From SIG78 sp045635745 (GTDB lineage: Bacteria; Verrucomicrobiota; Lentisphaeria; Victivallales; Victivallaceae), in assembly GCA_045635745.1 (NCBI GenBank), contig JAZTWG010000042.1:62001-126000 (forward strand): a stretch of DNA of 64,000 bases. The letters run 5' to 3'. Positions 17,303-25,344 of the stretch are shown here, one piece after another. Within the stretch, counting starts at the first letter, position 1; every line of letters starts with the position of its first letter. The translations under genes were made by a program, and so were the position numbers. The notes beneath the pieces are model-generated. The model worked only from the letters and a program-made list of their open reading frames with translations, searched no databases and was not told the DNA's origin.

Positions 17303-17326
17303 CTGGTAAGACTCAAATTATTCAGT

Positions 17327-18601
17327 TTACTCTTCTGTTATCCACGCGGCCATATCCGGTTCCGGCAGCAGTCGCGGTATATCGGCAAACTCAACTTCCA
17401 GTACTGTACAGTTATTGTCCGGCGGCAGCTCCGGCAGCCCCGTAATGGTCATTTTGCCGGATTTTTCATTATACTCCACATGCAACTCATCGCCGGTAGC
17501 AAGCAGTCTGGCGCTGATCGGACGGGTGCCGATGCGCACTGCGGTTGCCTTGGTGCCCGGATAGCGGAACAAATGCCAATAGCCGACTTTGCCGTATCTG
17601 GTCCACGGGCCTTGCAAATTCAAATCCACCACACCGGGCTGGGAGGCTCCGATAAGTTCACAATGTTGGCTGTTACGGATGGCGATCTGATTTTTCTGCA
17701 GCCACTCGCCGATATCGTTGAGCCGCTCAACTTCTTCGGAGCGTACTCTGCCGTCGGGCATGGGGCCGATATTCAAAAGATAATTGGTTTCGCCCTGGGC
17801 GGCATTGACCAGATGCTGGAGCAGCTGGGTTGTACTTTTCCAGTTGGGATTGTTTCGGGCATAGCCCCAGCAGCAGGAGTCGCCAATGCACATACAGCTT
17901 TCGCAGCCGCGGCCGGGAACCGCTGCTTTGATCACCTGTTCCGGAGTATCAATATCTTCCTTCAGACCGGAACGGTTATTGATGATTATATCCGGCTGCA
18001 GACTGCGCACCATGGCATTGAGCTCTTTCGATCGCCAGAAGTTGATCCGGTGTTCAGGATCGGGATTCAGGTCGGGCATCCAGCCGCCATCGTATTCCAG
18101 CAGAGATATTTCTCCGTAATTGCTCATCAGTTCCCGCACCTGATTGTGGACATATTCTACCAGCGCAGCTTTATTTTCCGGATATTTTTCCGGATTGAAG
18201 TATCCCGGATAACGCCAGTCCAGCAGCGAGTAATAGAGTCCTACTTTCAGCCCCTCGGACCGGGCGGCTTCCACATATTCTTTTACAATATCGCGTTTGC
18301 AGCCGCGTTTTGCACTGGTAAAATCTGAATATTGGCTGTCGAAAAGCGAAAAACCTTCGTGATGGCGCGTGGTCAGTACTATATACTTTGCTCCGGCCTG
18401 ACGGGCGATTTGGCACCACTCCTGCGGAGCTCCGGGGCGCGGATTGAAAAAATCTGCCAGATAATCATAATCTCTGGGCGCGATACGTTCCGAATACATT
18501 GTCCATTCGCCGCGCTCCAGCAAGCTGTACAACCCATAGTGCACATAGATGCCGAATCTTGCTTCGTGAAACCATTTCATACGCTCTGCGTAACTTTTCA
18601 T
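17327..18601 (-). CDS. Alpha-L-fucosidase (glycoside hydrolase family 29)
   Basis: 424 residues, no signal peptide, so cytoplasmic. GH29 markers are KWFHEARFGIYVHYGLYS near the N-terminus, AKYIVLTTRHHEGFSLFDS near residue 70 (HHEGF is the fucose-binding His pair) and EYDGGW near 170, where the Asp is the expected nucleophile. NWKSTTQLLQHLVNAAQGETNYLLNIGP is the typical end of the barrel. It would split fucose from small imported glycans such as mucin fragments. It is last in an operon with dnaG and nagB. The start has GGGGA about 8 bases upstream. Confidence 0.9.
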   Translation of the reverse strand: MKSYAERMKWFHEARFGIYVHYGLYSLLERGEWTMYSERIAPRDYDYLADFFNPRPGAPQEWCQIARQAGAKYIVLTTRHHEGFSLFDSQYSDFTSAKRGCKRDIVKEYVEAARSEGLKVGLYYSLLDWRYPGYFNPEKYPENKAALVEYVHNQVRELMSNYGEISLLEYDGGWMPDLNPDPEHRINFWRSKELNAMVRSLQPDIIINNRSGLKEDIDTPEQVIKAAVPGRGCESCMCIGDSCCWGYARNNPNWKSTTQLLQHLVNAAQGETNYLLNIGPMPDGRVRSEEVERLNDIGEWLQKNQIAIRNSQHCELIGASQPGVVDLNLQGPWTRYGKVGYWHLFRYPGTKATAVRIGTRPISARLLATGDELHVEYNEKSGKMTITGLPELPPDNNCTVLEVEFADIPRLLPEPDMAAWITEE

Positions 18602-18618
18602 GAATCAGTCCCCACAGA

Positions 18619-20436
18619 TTATGGATTTCTTAAACTTTTCAATTCTTCAAGTATTGCCGCCTGCCGCACGATATCGGTAGTTTCTCTCAATTCGTAGATC
18701 AACTCCTGACTTTTACGCTTGCAGTAATCTTTTTTCAGCTCAAGGGGGCAGTCTGCAAGGATCTGACGGCATTGTGCCGGCGAAAGCGCCACATCGCGGA
18801 TAAGCAGTTTTACCACTTCCGGATCCTGTGCCAGTTCCCCCGGCAGGTGGTTGAGTAAATCTGCCCCGGAGAACCATTCGCCATTCAAAGCCATATTCAT
18901 AAGTTCTTTAAGCACTCTGGCTGCCGGAGCGTCACTTAAAAGTTTTTCATCCAGATTTTCCGCTATTTCGCGCGGGCCATCGGCTGAATTCAATGCCAGC
19001 AGCAACAGCGATGCTTCGGCATGGCGGATATTTTCGCTGCGCATATCATTGTATTGAGTTGCAATTTCGCGGGCGGGTGCTTGAATATTTTCTGCTGCCT
19101 GCTGCTCGCCGAAACGATTGCCGAAGCGTTTTTGTTTGCGGTGATATTCAAACAGGCGGTTTATCGGCAAACGCAATGCCGAGGCTATTTCTTCAAAATA
19201 AGCTTCGCGCAGCATGGGGTTGGGGACTGTTCCCAGCAGTTTTACAGCCTGTTCTGCGGCAGAAACTTTTCCATTTGGGGTAGTCAGATCGTAATTGCGC
19301 TGCAGCCCATTTAAAATTATACGCGAAAGTGGAATTGCGTTTTTCAATGCTTCGTGCAGAACTTCAGGCCCTTGTGTACGCATGATTTCATCGGGGTCTT
19401 TACCTCCGGCAATGTGCAAGGCGCAGATTTCAAAATTCATCGGCAGCAGGAACTCCAGCACGCGCAAGGTGCCCTGCTGCCCGGCGGCATCGGAGTCAAA
19501 GCACAAGTAGAGTTTATCTGTATAGCGTTTCAACAGCTCTGCCTGTTCGCTGCGGAACGCCAGACCTTGCGGCGCTACTGCCATATCCAATCCTGCCCGG
19601 TGCAGAGCTATGGTATCGAGCTGTCCTTCGCAGACTATGGCGAATTTGTTGCGGCGGATCGATTCCCGCGCCTGTGCCAGACCGTAGAGGATACTGCCTT
19701 TGTGAAAGATTGCCGTTTCCGGACTGTTTACATATTTGGGGGCGTTTTCATCTTTTACGATAATACGAGCGCTGAACCCGATCACCCGGTTGTTTTCATT
19801 GGTTATGGAAAAGACCAGCCGGTTGCGGAAGCGATCATAGCACCGGCCGGGCGATTTTTCAATGGCTACGCCGGCAGCGATGATCTCTTTTTCGGAAAAT
19901 CCATGACTTTTGAGGAAGTTTATTGAGGCATCCCAACTGTCCGGCGCGGCGCCGATACGGAATTTTTCAGCATAATCCTGCGGTATCTGCCGGGTGGCAA
20001 AGTATTCTGCTACCGGAGAAGCCGGGTTACGCAGCAGCTCCTGCCGGTAGAATGTGGCCAATGCATCATGCAGATCGTACAAGCGACCGGCTTCGGAACG
20101 CTTTTGTCGGTAAGCAGCTTCTTCTTCGGCAGATATATTCTGCGGTATCACCACCCCGGCTCGCTGTGCCAGCTGGTGCAAGGCTTCAACGTAGTCCAAA
20201 TTCAGATACTCGCGCATGAATTTTACCACGTCGCCGCCTTTCTGGCAACCGAAGCAATAATAAAGCTGTTTGGTTTCGCTTACATGAAATGATGGCGTTT
20301 TTTCCTGATGAAAAGGACAGCAGGCCTTCCAACTGCCGTTGCCCGCTTTTTTGAGCGGCACAAAGGAGTTTATCACTTCTACGATATTATTGCGTTGGAC
20401 TATTTCCGCAATTATGCTTTCAGGAATAAAAGCCAT
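18619..20436 (-). CDS. dnaG: DNA primase
   Basis: 605 residues. DnaG makes RNA primers at the replication fork. The N-terminal CHC2 zinc finger is complete (Cys40, His43, Cys61, Cys64 in CCPFHQEKTPSF and YYCFGCQKGG). The TOPRIM core follows near 250-340 with VCEGQLDTIALH and LCFDSDAAGQQG supplying the metal-binding acidic residues. The C-terminal helicase-binding region is weakly conserved, as usual. The gene lies between nagB (20-base gap) and the fucosidase (17-base gap). Confidence 0.97.
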   Translation of the reverse strand: MAFIPESIIAEIVQRNNIVEVINSFVPLKKAGNGSWKACCPFHQEKTPSFHVSETKQLYYCFGCQKGGDVVKFMREYLNLDYVEALHQLAQRAGVVIPQNISAEEEAAYRQKRSEAGRLYDLHDALATFYRQELLRNPASPVAEYFATRQIPQDYAEKFRIGAAPDSWDASINFLKSHGFSEKEIIAAGVAIEKSPGRCYDRFRNRLVFSITNENNRVIGFSARIIVKDENAPKYVNSPETAIFHKGSILYGLAQARESIRRNKFAIVCEGQLDTIALHRAGLDMAVAPQGLAFRSEQAELLKRYTDKLYLCFDSDAAGQQGTLRVLEFLLPMNFEICALHIAGGKDPDEIMRTQGPEVLHEALKNAIPLSRIILNGLQRNYDLTTPNGKVSAAEQAVKLLGTVPNPMLREAYFEEIASALRLPINRLFEYHRKQKRFGNRFGEQQAAENIQAPAREIATQYNDMRSENIRHAEASLLLLALNSADGPREIAENLDEKLLSDAPAARVLKELMNMALNGEWFSGADLLNHLPGELAQDPEVVKLLIRDVALSPAQCRQILADCPLELKKDYCKRKSQELIYELRETTDIVRQAAILEELKSLRNP

Positions 20437-20456
20437 TTTTTACCGGTAAAGATTTA

Positions 20457-21245
20457 TTATTTGCGGAACGCATCCCAGTATGGTTCGTTTTCAAAGCACC
20501 ATTGATAATAATCTTTGGCCTTGAGCTTGCTTGCTGCCGCTTCGTCCAGAATGACTGTGGCATTATTGTGGAACTGAAGCGCCGAAGCCGTTACCTGACT
20601 GCTTACAGGGCCTTCAATGGCTTGAGCTGCAATATCGCTTTTGCTTTCGCCGGTGACCAGCATGACGATCCGCCGGGCATCCAGAATAGTGCCGATACCC
20701 ATGGTAAATGCACGCTTGGGCATGCTTTCCGGCGGATCAAAATAAATGGAATTCTGTTTCAGTGTTTGCGGGGCCAGCAATTTATCCCTGGTACGGGAGC
20801 GGAGCGAAGATAACGGCTCGTTGAAGCCGATATGCCCATCCTGACCGATGCCCAGCAGCTGAAGATCCAATCCGCCGGAAGCTTTGATCGCTGCTTCGTA
20901 ACGGGCGCCTTCGCCGGCAATATCTGCGGTCATACCATCGGGCAGGTGGGTGTTGGCTTTTTTGATGTTTATATGATCAAAGAGATTTTTGTTCATATAG
21001 TAGCGGTATGAATTTTTATCATCAGCGGGAACCCCGATGTATTCATCGAGATTGAATGTCTTGGCAGTCGAAAAATCCAGTTTTTCTTCCCGGTGCAGAC
21101 GCACCAGTTCGGCGTATACACCTTCCATCGTTGCTCCGGTAGCCAGACCAAAGGTCATTTCGGGGTTTCTGCGCAGAGCATCTGCCAATACTGCCGCTGT
21201 AAGTTTTACTGCCGATTGAGTGTCGGGGCGGATGATTACTTGCAT
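20457..21245 (-). CDS. nagB: Glucosamine-6-phosphate deaminase
   Basis: 262 residues, the normal NagB length. It converts glucosamine-6-phosphate to fructose-6-phosphate and ammonia. Active-site blocks are FNLDEYIG (Asp67) and GIGQDGHIGFNEP with Asp136, His138 and Glu143. GATMEGVYAELVRL near residue 37 is the phosphate-binding loop. Being next to a fucosidase fits use of host glycans rich in amino sugars. A GAGG-type ribosome site precedes the ATG. Confidence 0.96.
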   Translation of the reverse strand: MQVIIRPDTQSAVKLTAAVLADALRRNPEMTFGLATGATMEGVYAELVRLHREEKLDFSTAKTFNLDEYIGVPADDKNSYRYYMNKNLFDHINIKKANTHLPDGMTADIAGEGARYEAAIKASGGLDLQLLGIGQDGHIGFNEPLSSLRSRTRDKLLAPQTLKQNSIYFDPPESMPKRAFTMGIGTILDARRIVMLVTGESKSDIAAQAIEGPVSSQVTASALQFHNNATVILDEAAASKLKAKDYYQWCFENEPYWDAFRK

Positions 21246-21278
21246 TTTTTTTACCTCTTGTAGTTATATATAAATGAA

Positions 21279-21725
21279 TCAATTTTTATGCTGGTTTTGT
21301 CCGGCCATGACAAATGTTATGTTATCGAACTCAAGATTTTCATAAGCTGCGGACAAGCGTTTGAGCCACTGCTGAACGGTAAAAGGTTTCCGCAGTTCCA
21401 TCAGAAATGCCGGATGGGTGGTTTCCACCCAGAGTGTGTTATTTTCGATCTTCACCGGAGATGTGAATTTATTCAGCGGCGGGCCGATGAGTTTGGCCCA
21501 GTTGCTGCTGATTTCCATAAGCTGCACGTTGCTTTGCGAGAATGCTTTTTTCAGTATTTCATCAAAATTTCCGGAAAGTAATTGCGGTTCTTCGGTGCGC
21601 TTGGTTATTTCCAGCGCGGCTGCGCGGGAACCGTACCACTCGCTGAGCAGATCTTCCAGTTTGCGTCGCTCGCTGGAACTTTTGAATTTCGGGTCATATA
21701 CCCCCGTATGATGCTGGTAAGCCAT
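21279..21725 (-). CDS. DUF721/DciA-like protein
   Basis: 148 residues. The core NFDEILKKAFSQSNVQLMEISSNWAKLIGPPLNKFTSPVKIENNTLWVETTHPAFLMEL matches DUF721, the family of DciA, which helps load the replicative helicase in bacteria lacking DnaC/DnaI. The start is the ATG at 21725, with AAGGGCG before it; a longer in-frame opening to 21959 only shadows the neighbouring gene. Lying two genes from dnaG fits a replication role. The name is by family; function is inferred. Confidence 0.8.
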   Translation of the reverse strand: MAYQHHTGVYDPKFKSSSERRKLEDLLSEWYGSRAAALEITKRTEEPQLLSGNFDEILKKAFSQSNVQLMEISSNWAKLIGPPLNKFTSPVKIENNTLWVETTHPAFLMELRKPFTVQQWLKRLSAAYENLEFDNITFVMAGQNQHKN

Positions 21726-21751
21726 TTTTTTTACGCCCTTGCGCTGCTGTG

Positions 21752-22123
21752 CTAAATAGTTACACCGAAAAGCGCAAATGGCAGCACCAATATATTGCCA
21801 ACCATCTTGACCGGAGCGATCGCTCCACGGACAATATTCTGCATGCCGTTGCTGAAACACCCGAACGGAGCGCCGAGTGTGGCCTGTATCAGCCCCAGCG
21901 GCAGACAGAAAAACTCCAGCAGATTTCCGCCGATCTGAACCATTTTTTTGCCGCCGCACATGGCGCCGCGCACCAGACGCGGTTCTGCGGCTTCGTAAAC
22001 TTTAAGTGCCACGGGAGCCAGCAGCGCCACGGTTATGGGCTCAAATGCCGCTGCCCGCGGTGAAAAATTCCATGCGCCCGTCAGTAGAACGGTCAGGAGA
22101 ATTATCTGTAAAGCTTTTTTCAA
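21752..22123 (-). CDS. Small exported hypothetical protein
   Basis: 123 residues from a TTG at 22123 that has GGAG nine bases upstream; the in-frame ATG at 22186 lacks a ribosome site and adds an implausible Cys-rich leader. Residues 1-24 form a signal peptide (KKALQIILLTVLLTGAWNF, cut near RAAA). The mature part is a string of hydrophobic, glycine-containing stretches (LPLGLIQATLGAPFG, MVGNILVLPFALFGVTI) and may sit in or on a membrane. I recognise no family. It is in line with panD before and dciA-like after. Confidence 0.6.
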   Translation of the reverse strand: MKKALQIILLTVLLTGAWNFSPRAAAFEPITVALLAPVALKVYEAAEPRLVRGAMCGGKKMVQIGGNLLEFFCLPLGLIQATLGAPFGCFSNGMQNIVRGAIAPVKMVGNILVLPFALFGVTI

Positions 22124-22203
22124 AATAACTGGCTCCGTAGATTTAACAACTTTCTGAAATATAGTGCCGCAAATGCAAAATTGCAAACTCCGGGCAATAT
22201 ATT

Positions 22204-22578
22204 TTATTCAACGATCTTGCGGCCCTTTTTTTCAACAATATCATTTTGAGCGTTCAGCACCACCACTGTCGGATTATAAGAAACAGCTTCCTGCTGATCG
22301 AGCAGACTGAATGCCATGATCGTTATTACATCGCCAACATTTCCCTTATGTGCGGCAGGGCCGTTGAGACAGAATACTTTGCTGCCGCTTTTGCCGGGAA
22401 TGGCATATGTTTCCAGCCGTTCACCATTGTTGCGGTTGACCACCAGAATTTTTTCGTAAGGCAATATGTTGGCTTCTTTCAAGATAAGCGGGTCAATTTC
22501 CAAGGATCCTTCGTAATCCAATTCGCAGGCGGTTATCCGGGCCAAATGAATCTTGCCGGTCAACATGATCTTTTGCAT
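22204..22578 (-). CDS. panD: Aspartate 1-decarboxylase
   Basis: 124 residues, the normal length. PanD makes beta-alanine for pantothenate and CoA. The self-cleavage site is visible as YEGS: the chain splits between Gly24 and Ser25 to create the pyruvoyl cofactor. LTGKIHLARIT is the conserved opening, with the substrate-binding lysine in it, and NGPAAHKGNVGD near residue 71 is the conserved loop. The ATG at 22578 has GGAG nine bases before it. It leads the minus-strand run that ends with the fucosidase. Confidence 0.96.
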   Translation of the reverse strand: MQKIMLTGKIHLARITACELDYEGSLEIDPLILKEANILPYEKILVVNRNNGERLETYAIPGKSGSKVFCLNGPAAHKGNVGDVITIMAFSLLDQQEAVSYNPTVVVLNAQNDIVEKKGRKIVE

Positions 22579-22742
22579 AAAATATTCTCCAATACTTTTC
22601 TTTAAGCATAAAAATCAAACTCTATACAGAGGTATAATATAACTCAAATTAAAAAAAATGCCCATTTTTTATTGCATTTTAGATGAAAAAGCAATATATT
22701 ATATAAAATTTTTTTATCAAAACGAATATTTCAGGTTTTTTT

Positions 22743-23132
22743 ATGGTAACATCATCTGCTTTGCCGGATTTGCTGACAGCTTTTGCTTGCGGTTATCTGC
22801 CGGGGATTGTTGTTGGTCTCTTGATCTGGCTTGTGGCCAGACGGTCGGCGGCAATGCCGCTTTTCCGGGCTGATATAATCAGCTTTTTTCTGCCCCTGAT
22901 TGTCTGGCTGGTTATGTACAAGTACAACTGGAGCTTTGTCAGCCGCGCTTCGCACAACGGTTTGTATGAACTTGTGCTGTTGGGGTGGATATGGAGTGTT
23001 TGTATTATCGGCCGCTTGCTGATTCCGCGTTTTACACATAAACTGCGTTTCCGATTGGCAGCTATCCATGTGGGCAGTATTTCTTTGCTGGCCGCTGTGC
23101 TGCTGGCGCTTTTCTTTAATTGTTCGTGCTGA
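22743..23132 (+). CDS. Small hypothetical membrane protein
   Basis: 129 residues with four hydrophobic helices (about 8-32, 45-63, 76-93, 104-126). I do not recognise a family. The short basic loops (ARRSAAM, RFTHKLRFR) suggest an in-in orientation. It lies 9 bases before tyrA and is probably co-transcribed with it, but nothing in it points to aromatic amino acid transport. Confidence 0.65.
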   Translation: MVTSSALPDLLTAFACGYLPGIVVGLLIWLVARRSAAMPLFRADIISFFLPLIVWLVMYKYNWSFVSRASHNGLYELVLLGWIWSVCIIGRLLIPRFTHKLRFRLAAIHVGSISLLAAVLLALFFNCSC

Positions 23133-23141
23133 TAAGTTTCT

Positions 23142-24062
23142 ATGAATTCTTTCTCCGGTAAACAGGTGGCTCTTATAGGGCTGGGGCTGTTGGGCGCTTC
23201 GCTTGGCATGGCTTTGAAAAAAAGCGGAGTCCGGCGTTTGGGCTGGTCGCGCAAAAGCGAAACCCGCAACTGGTGTCTGGAGCATGGTGTTATTGATGAA
23301 TCTTCAGATAATGTTGCGGAGTTGCTGCAGAAAGCCGATATCACAGTGCTTTGCCTGCCGATACCGGTGATCATCGGTTTTATCCGTGAACACGCTTCTG
23401 AATTCAAAAAAAATTCCATTGTTACAGATATCGGCAGCGATAAAGGTGTGATCGTAACTGCCGGTGAAGAGGCCTTGACTCCCTATGGGGTGCACTTTAT
23501 CGGTTCGCACCCGATGGCCGGAACCGAAAAAAACGGTTGTCACGCAGCGTTTGCTGAACTTTATGATAATTCTGAAATATTTGTTACCCATACTCCGGCC
23601 AGTAATGCCGGTGCTTTGACGCAAGTGGAGCAGTTCTGGAAACTCCTGAATATAGCCAAAGTACGGCTTATTACGCCGGATGTGCATGATGAATTAGTGG
23701 CGCACACCAGTCATATATCGCATTTGCTGGCACTGGCGCTGACTTTGTCGGTGCTGGATTGCCGCACTTCCGAAGAAGAGGCTTTACGCTATACCGGCTG
23801 CGCCACTGGTTTCCGGGACACATCGCGCATTGTATCAAGTTCGCCGGTAATGTGGCGGGAGATCATCGAAAACAATCAGCAATCAGTGGTCGCAGCTGCC
23901 AGAAAGTGTGAAAGTATTTATCACGATATTGTTACTGCAATCGAAGATAGTGACTTTGACCGTTTTGAAAAGCTCTTTGCCCGGGGCAAAGAGCTGCGCG
24001 ATAACTGGATGGATTATAAACAGCAGCAGAAAGCTCAACTCAAGAGTAATTGCGGCAAATAA
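23142..24062 (+). CDS. tyrA: Prephenate dehydrogenase
   Basis: 306 residues. Oxidatively decarboxylates prephenate to 4-hydroxyphenylpyruvate for tyrosine. The NAD-binding loop is GLGLLGASLG near residue 13. FIGSHPMAGTEKNG near 121 holds the catalytic His and substrate contacts, and LVAHTSHISHLLA near 187 is the second family block. There is no fused chorismate mutase or ACT domain. Its last 23 bases overlap the end of the opposite-strand flavoprotein gene. Confidence 0.93.
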   Translation: MNSFSGKQVALIGLGLLGASLGMALKKSGVRRLGWSRKSETRNWCLEHGVIDESSDNVAELLQKADITVLCLPIPVIIGFIREHASEFKKNSIVTDIGSDKGVIVTAGEEALTPYGVHFIGSHPMAGTEKNGCHAAFAELYDNSEIFVTHTPASNAGALTQVEQFWKLLNIAKVRLITPDVHDELVAHTSHISHLLALALTLSVLDCRTSEEEALRYTGCATGFRDTSRIVSSSPVMWREIIENNQQSVVAAARKCESIYHDIVTAIEDSDFDRFEKLFARGKELRDNWMDYKQQQKAQLKSNCGK

Positions 24063-25179
24063 TATTATACAGATCTCCGCTTACAATATTTTCTCCGATA
24101 AGCGCACATCCGACAAGTTTATCGCCCTTATAATAAAGTTTTTTCAAAGAAATTCCATCATTTTCGACAGCACTTTCCAAGTCAGGAGCATTGCAACAAC
24201 CTGCGGTATAGATTTTTGTATCATTGAGTTGACAGCGGAATTCCGGCAGCGGAAAAATGAATTTTTTCATAATATTTTCGTTGGGGACAAGCATGTTTTC
24301 TGCCGCGATTTCCGCCTGACGCAACGCGCTTGAAAGGTATTCGTTTTTTCTGCCGTTTACCAGTGCACAGTTGCCGGCGGCAAAAATATCATTGCTGATA
24401 TTGGAGCGCAAAAACTCATCAACTGCAATTACATCGCTGCTGCCTGGAAAATGGTTAGCCTGAGTTCCGATAGCGCATATTGCCATATCCACAGTAATAT
24501 GTCTGATTACCGTGTTGTTCAATAAACAGCAGAGTTGGTCGTTTCTTCTGCTGATACTGCTGATCTGACAATTGGTTATGATACGCAAATTGGGCAGCCG
24601 GAAAAGACGGTTCCGCAAAAACTCGCTGCATTCGCTATCCAGTACGCCATGCAGAAGATCGCGATTGCGTTCGATCAATATTACCTCGTGCTCCATGCTC
24701 AACAGTGCAGATGCGATTTCCAGACCGAGTACGCCGCCGCCGATAACCGCAACAGTACGGGCTGTCGGCAGGGAGCTTTTTATTTTCAGAACATCCTGAT
24801 AATTGTTGAGATAAAACAATTGTTCAGAAAATTTTTTAACCGGCAGTTTTTTGCTTGAAGCTCCGGTTGCCAGCAGCAAGCGGTCGAATTTTACGGAATG
24901 ATTATCCAATAGCGAGATCCTTTTTTCTGCAATATCAATGCCGATTATGGAACTTTGAAGCTTTACGGTTATATCATTTTGCTGATAAAAACTCTCGGGG
25001 TGGATAATGAAACCTTCCGGTATATCGGGTTCTTTCAGCAATGCAACCAGACGGGGACGCCGGTAAGGTAATACAGCTTCATCGGAAAACAGAGTTATAC
25101 TGCAATTTTTATCCAGTTTGCGGCACTTTACAGCGGCGGCTGCGGCGGCTGGACCACCTCCGGCAATAATTATATTCAT
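24040..25179 (-). CDS. FAD-dependent NAD(P) oxidoreductase (rubredoxin/nitrite reductase-like)
   Basis: 379 residues. The FAD dinucleotide loop IIIAGGGPAAAAAA starts at residue 3, the NAD(P) loop AVIGGGVLGLEIASAL is near 145 and the second FAD contact is DIFAAGNCA near 265. RRPRL near residue 40 is typical of the NirB N-terminal/rubredoxin reductase group, which passes electrons from NAD(P)H to small iron-sulfur proteins. There are no redox-active CxxC pairs. The start has an ideal AGGAGG six bases upstream. Its physiological partner is unknown. Confidence 0.8.
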   Translation of the reverse strand: MNIIIAGGGPAAAAAAVKCRKLDKNCSITLFSDEAVLPYRRPRLVALLKEPDIPEGFIIHPESFYQQNDITVKLQSSIIGIDIAEKRISLLDNHSVKFDRLLLATGASSKKLPVKKFSEQLFYLNNYQDVLKIKSSLPTARTVAVIGGGVLGLEIASALLSMEHEVILIERNRDLLHGVLDSECSEFLRNRLFRLPNLRIITNCQISSISRRNDQLCCLLNNTVIRHITVDMAICAIGTQANHFPGSSDVIAVDEFLRSNISNDIFAAGNCALVNGRKNEYLSSALRQAEIAAENMLVPNENIMKKFIFPLPEFRCQLNDTKIYTAGCCNAPDLESAVENDGISLKKLYYKGDKLVGCALIGENIVSGDLYNIICRNYS

Positions 25180-25344
25180 AAAAAATCCTCCTTTTATATG
25201 GAACTTTCCCGCTTTTCAGTTATATTATATACGACAGTGGAACTGTTGATTTTTTTGCATTCGGTGAAATTTGCCGGATGCAGCGCGTGAAGCACGGAAA
25301 TTTTTACAGAAAAACACATTTCTATATATGTTAGACAAAAAAAT

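Noticed and set aside
24535..24858. Plus-strand frames inside the flavoprotein gene and similar frames opposite dnaG
   Set aside because: They lie antisense to clear coding sequence and have no supporting signals.
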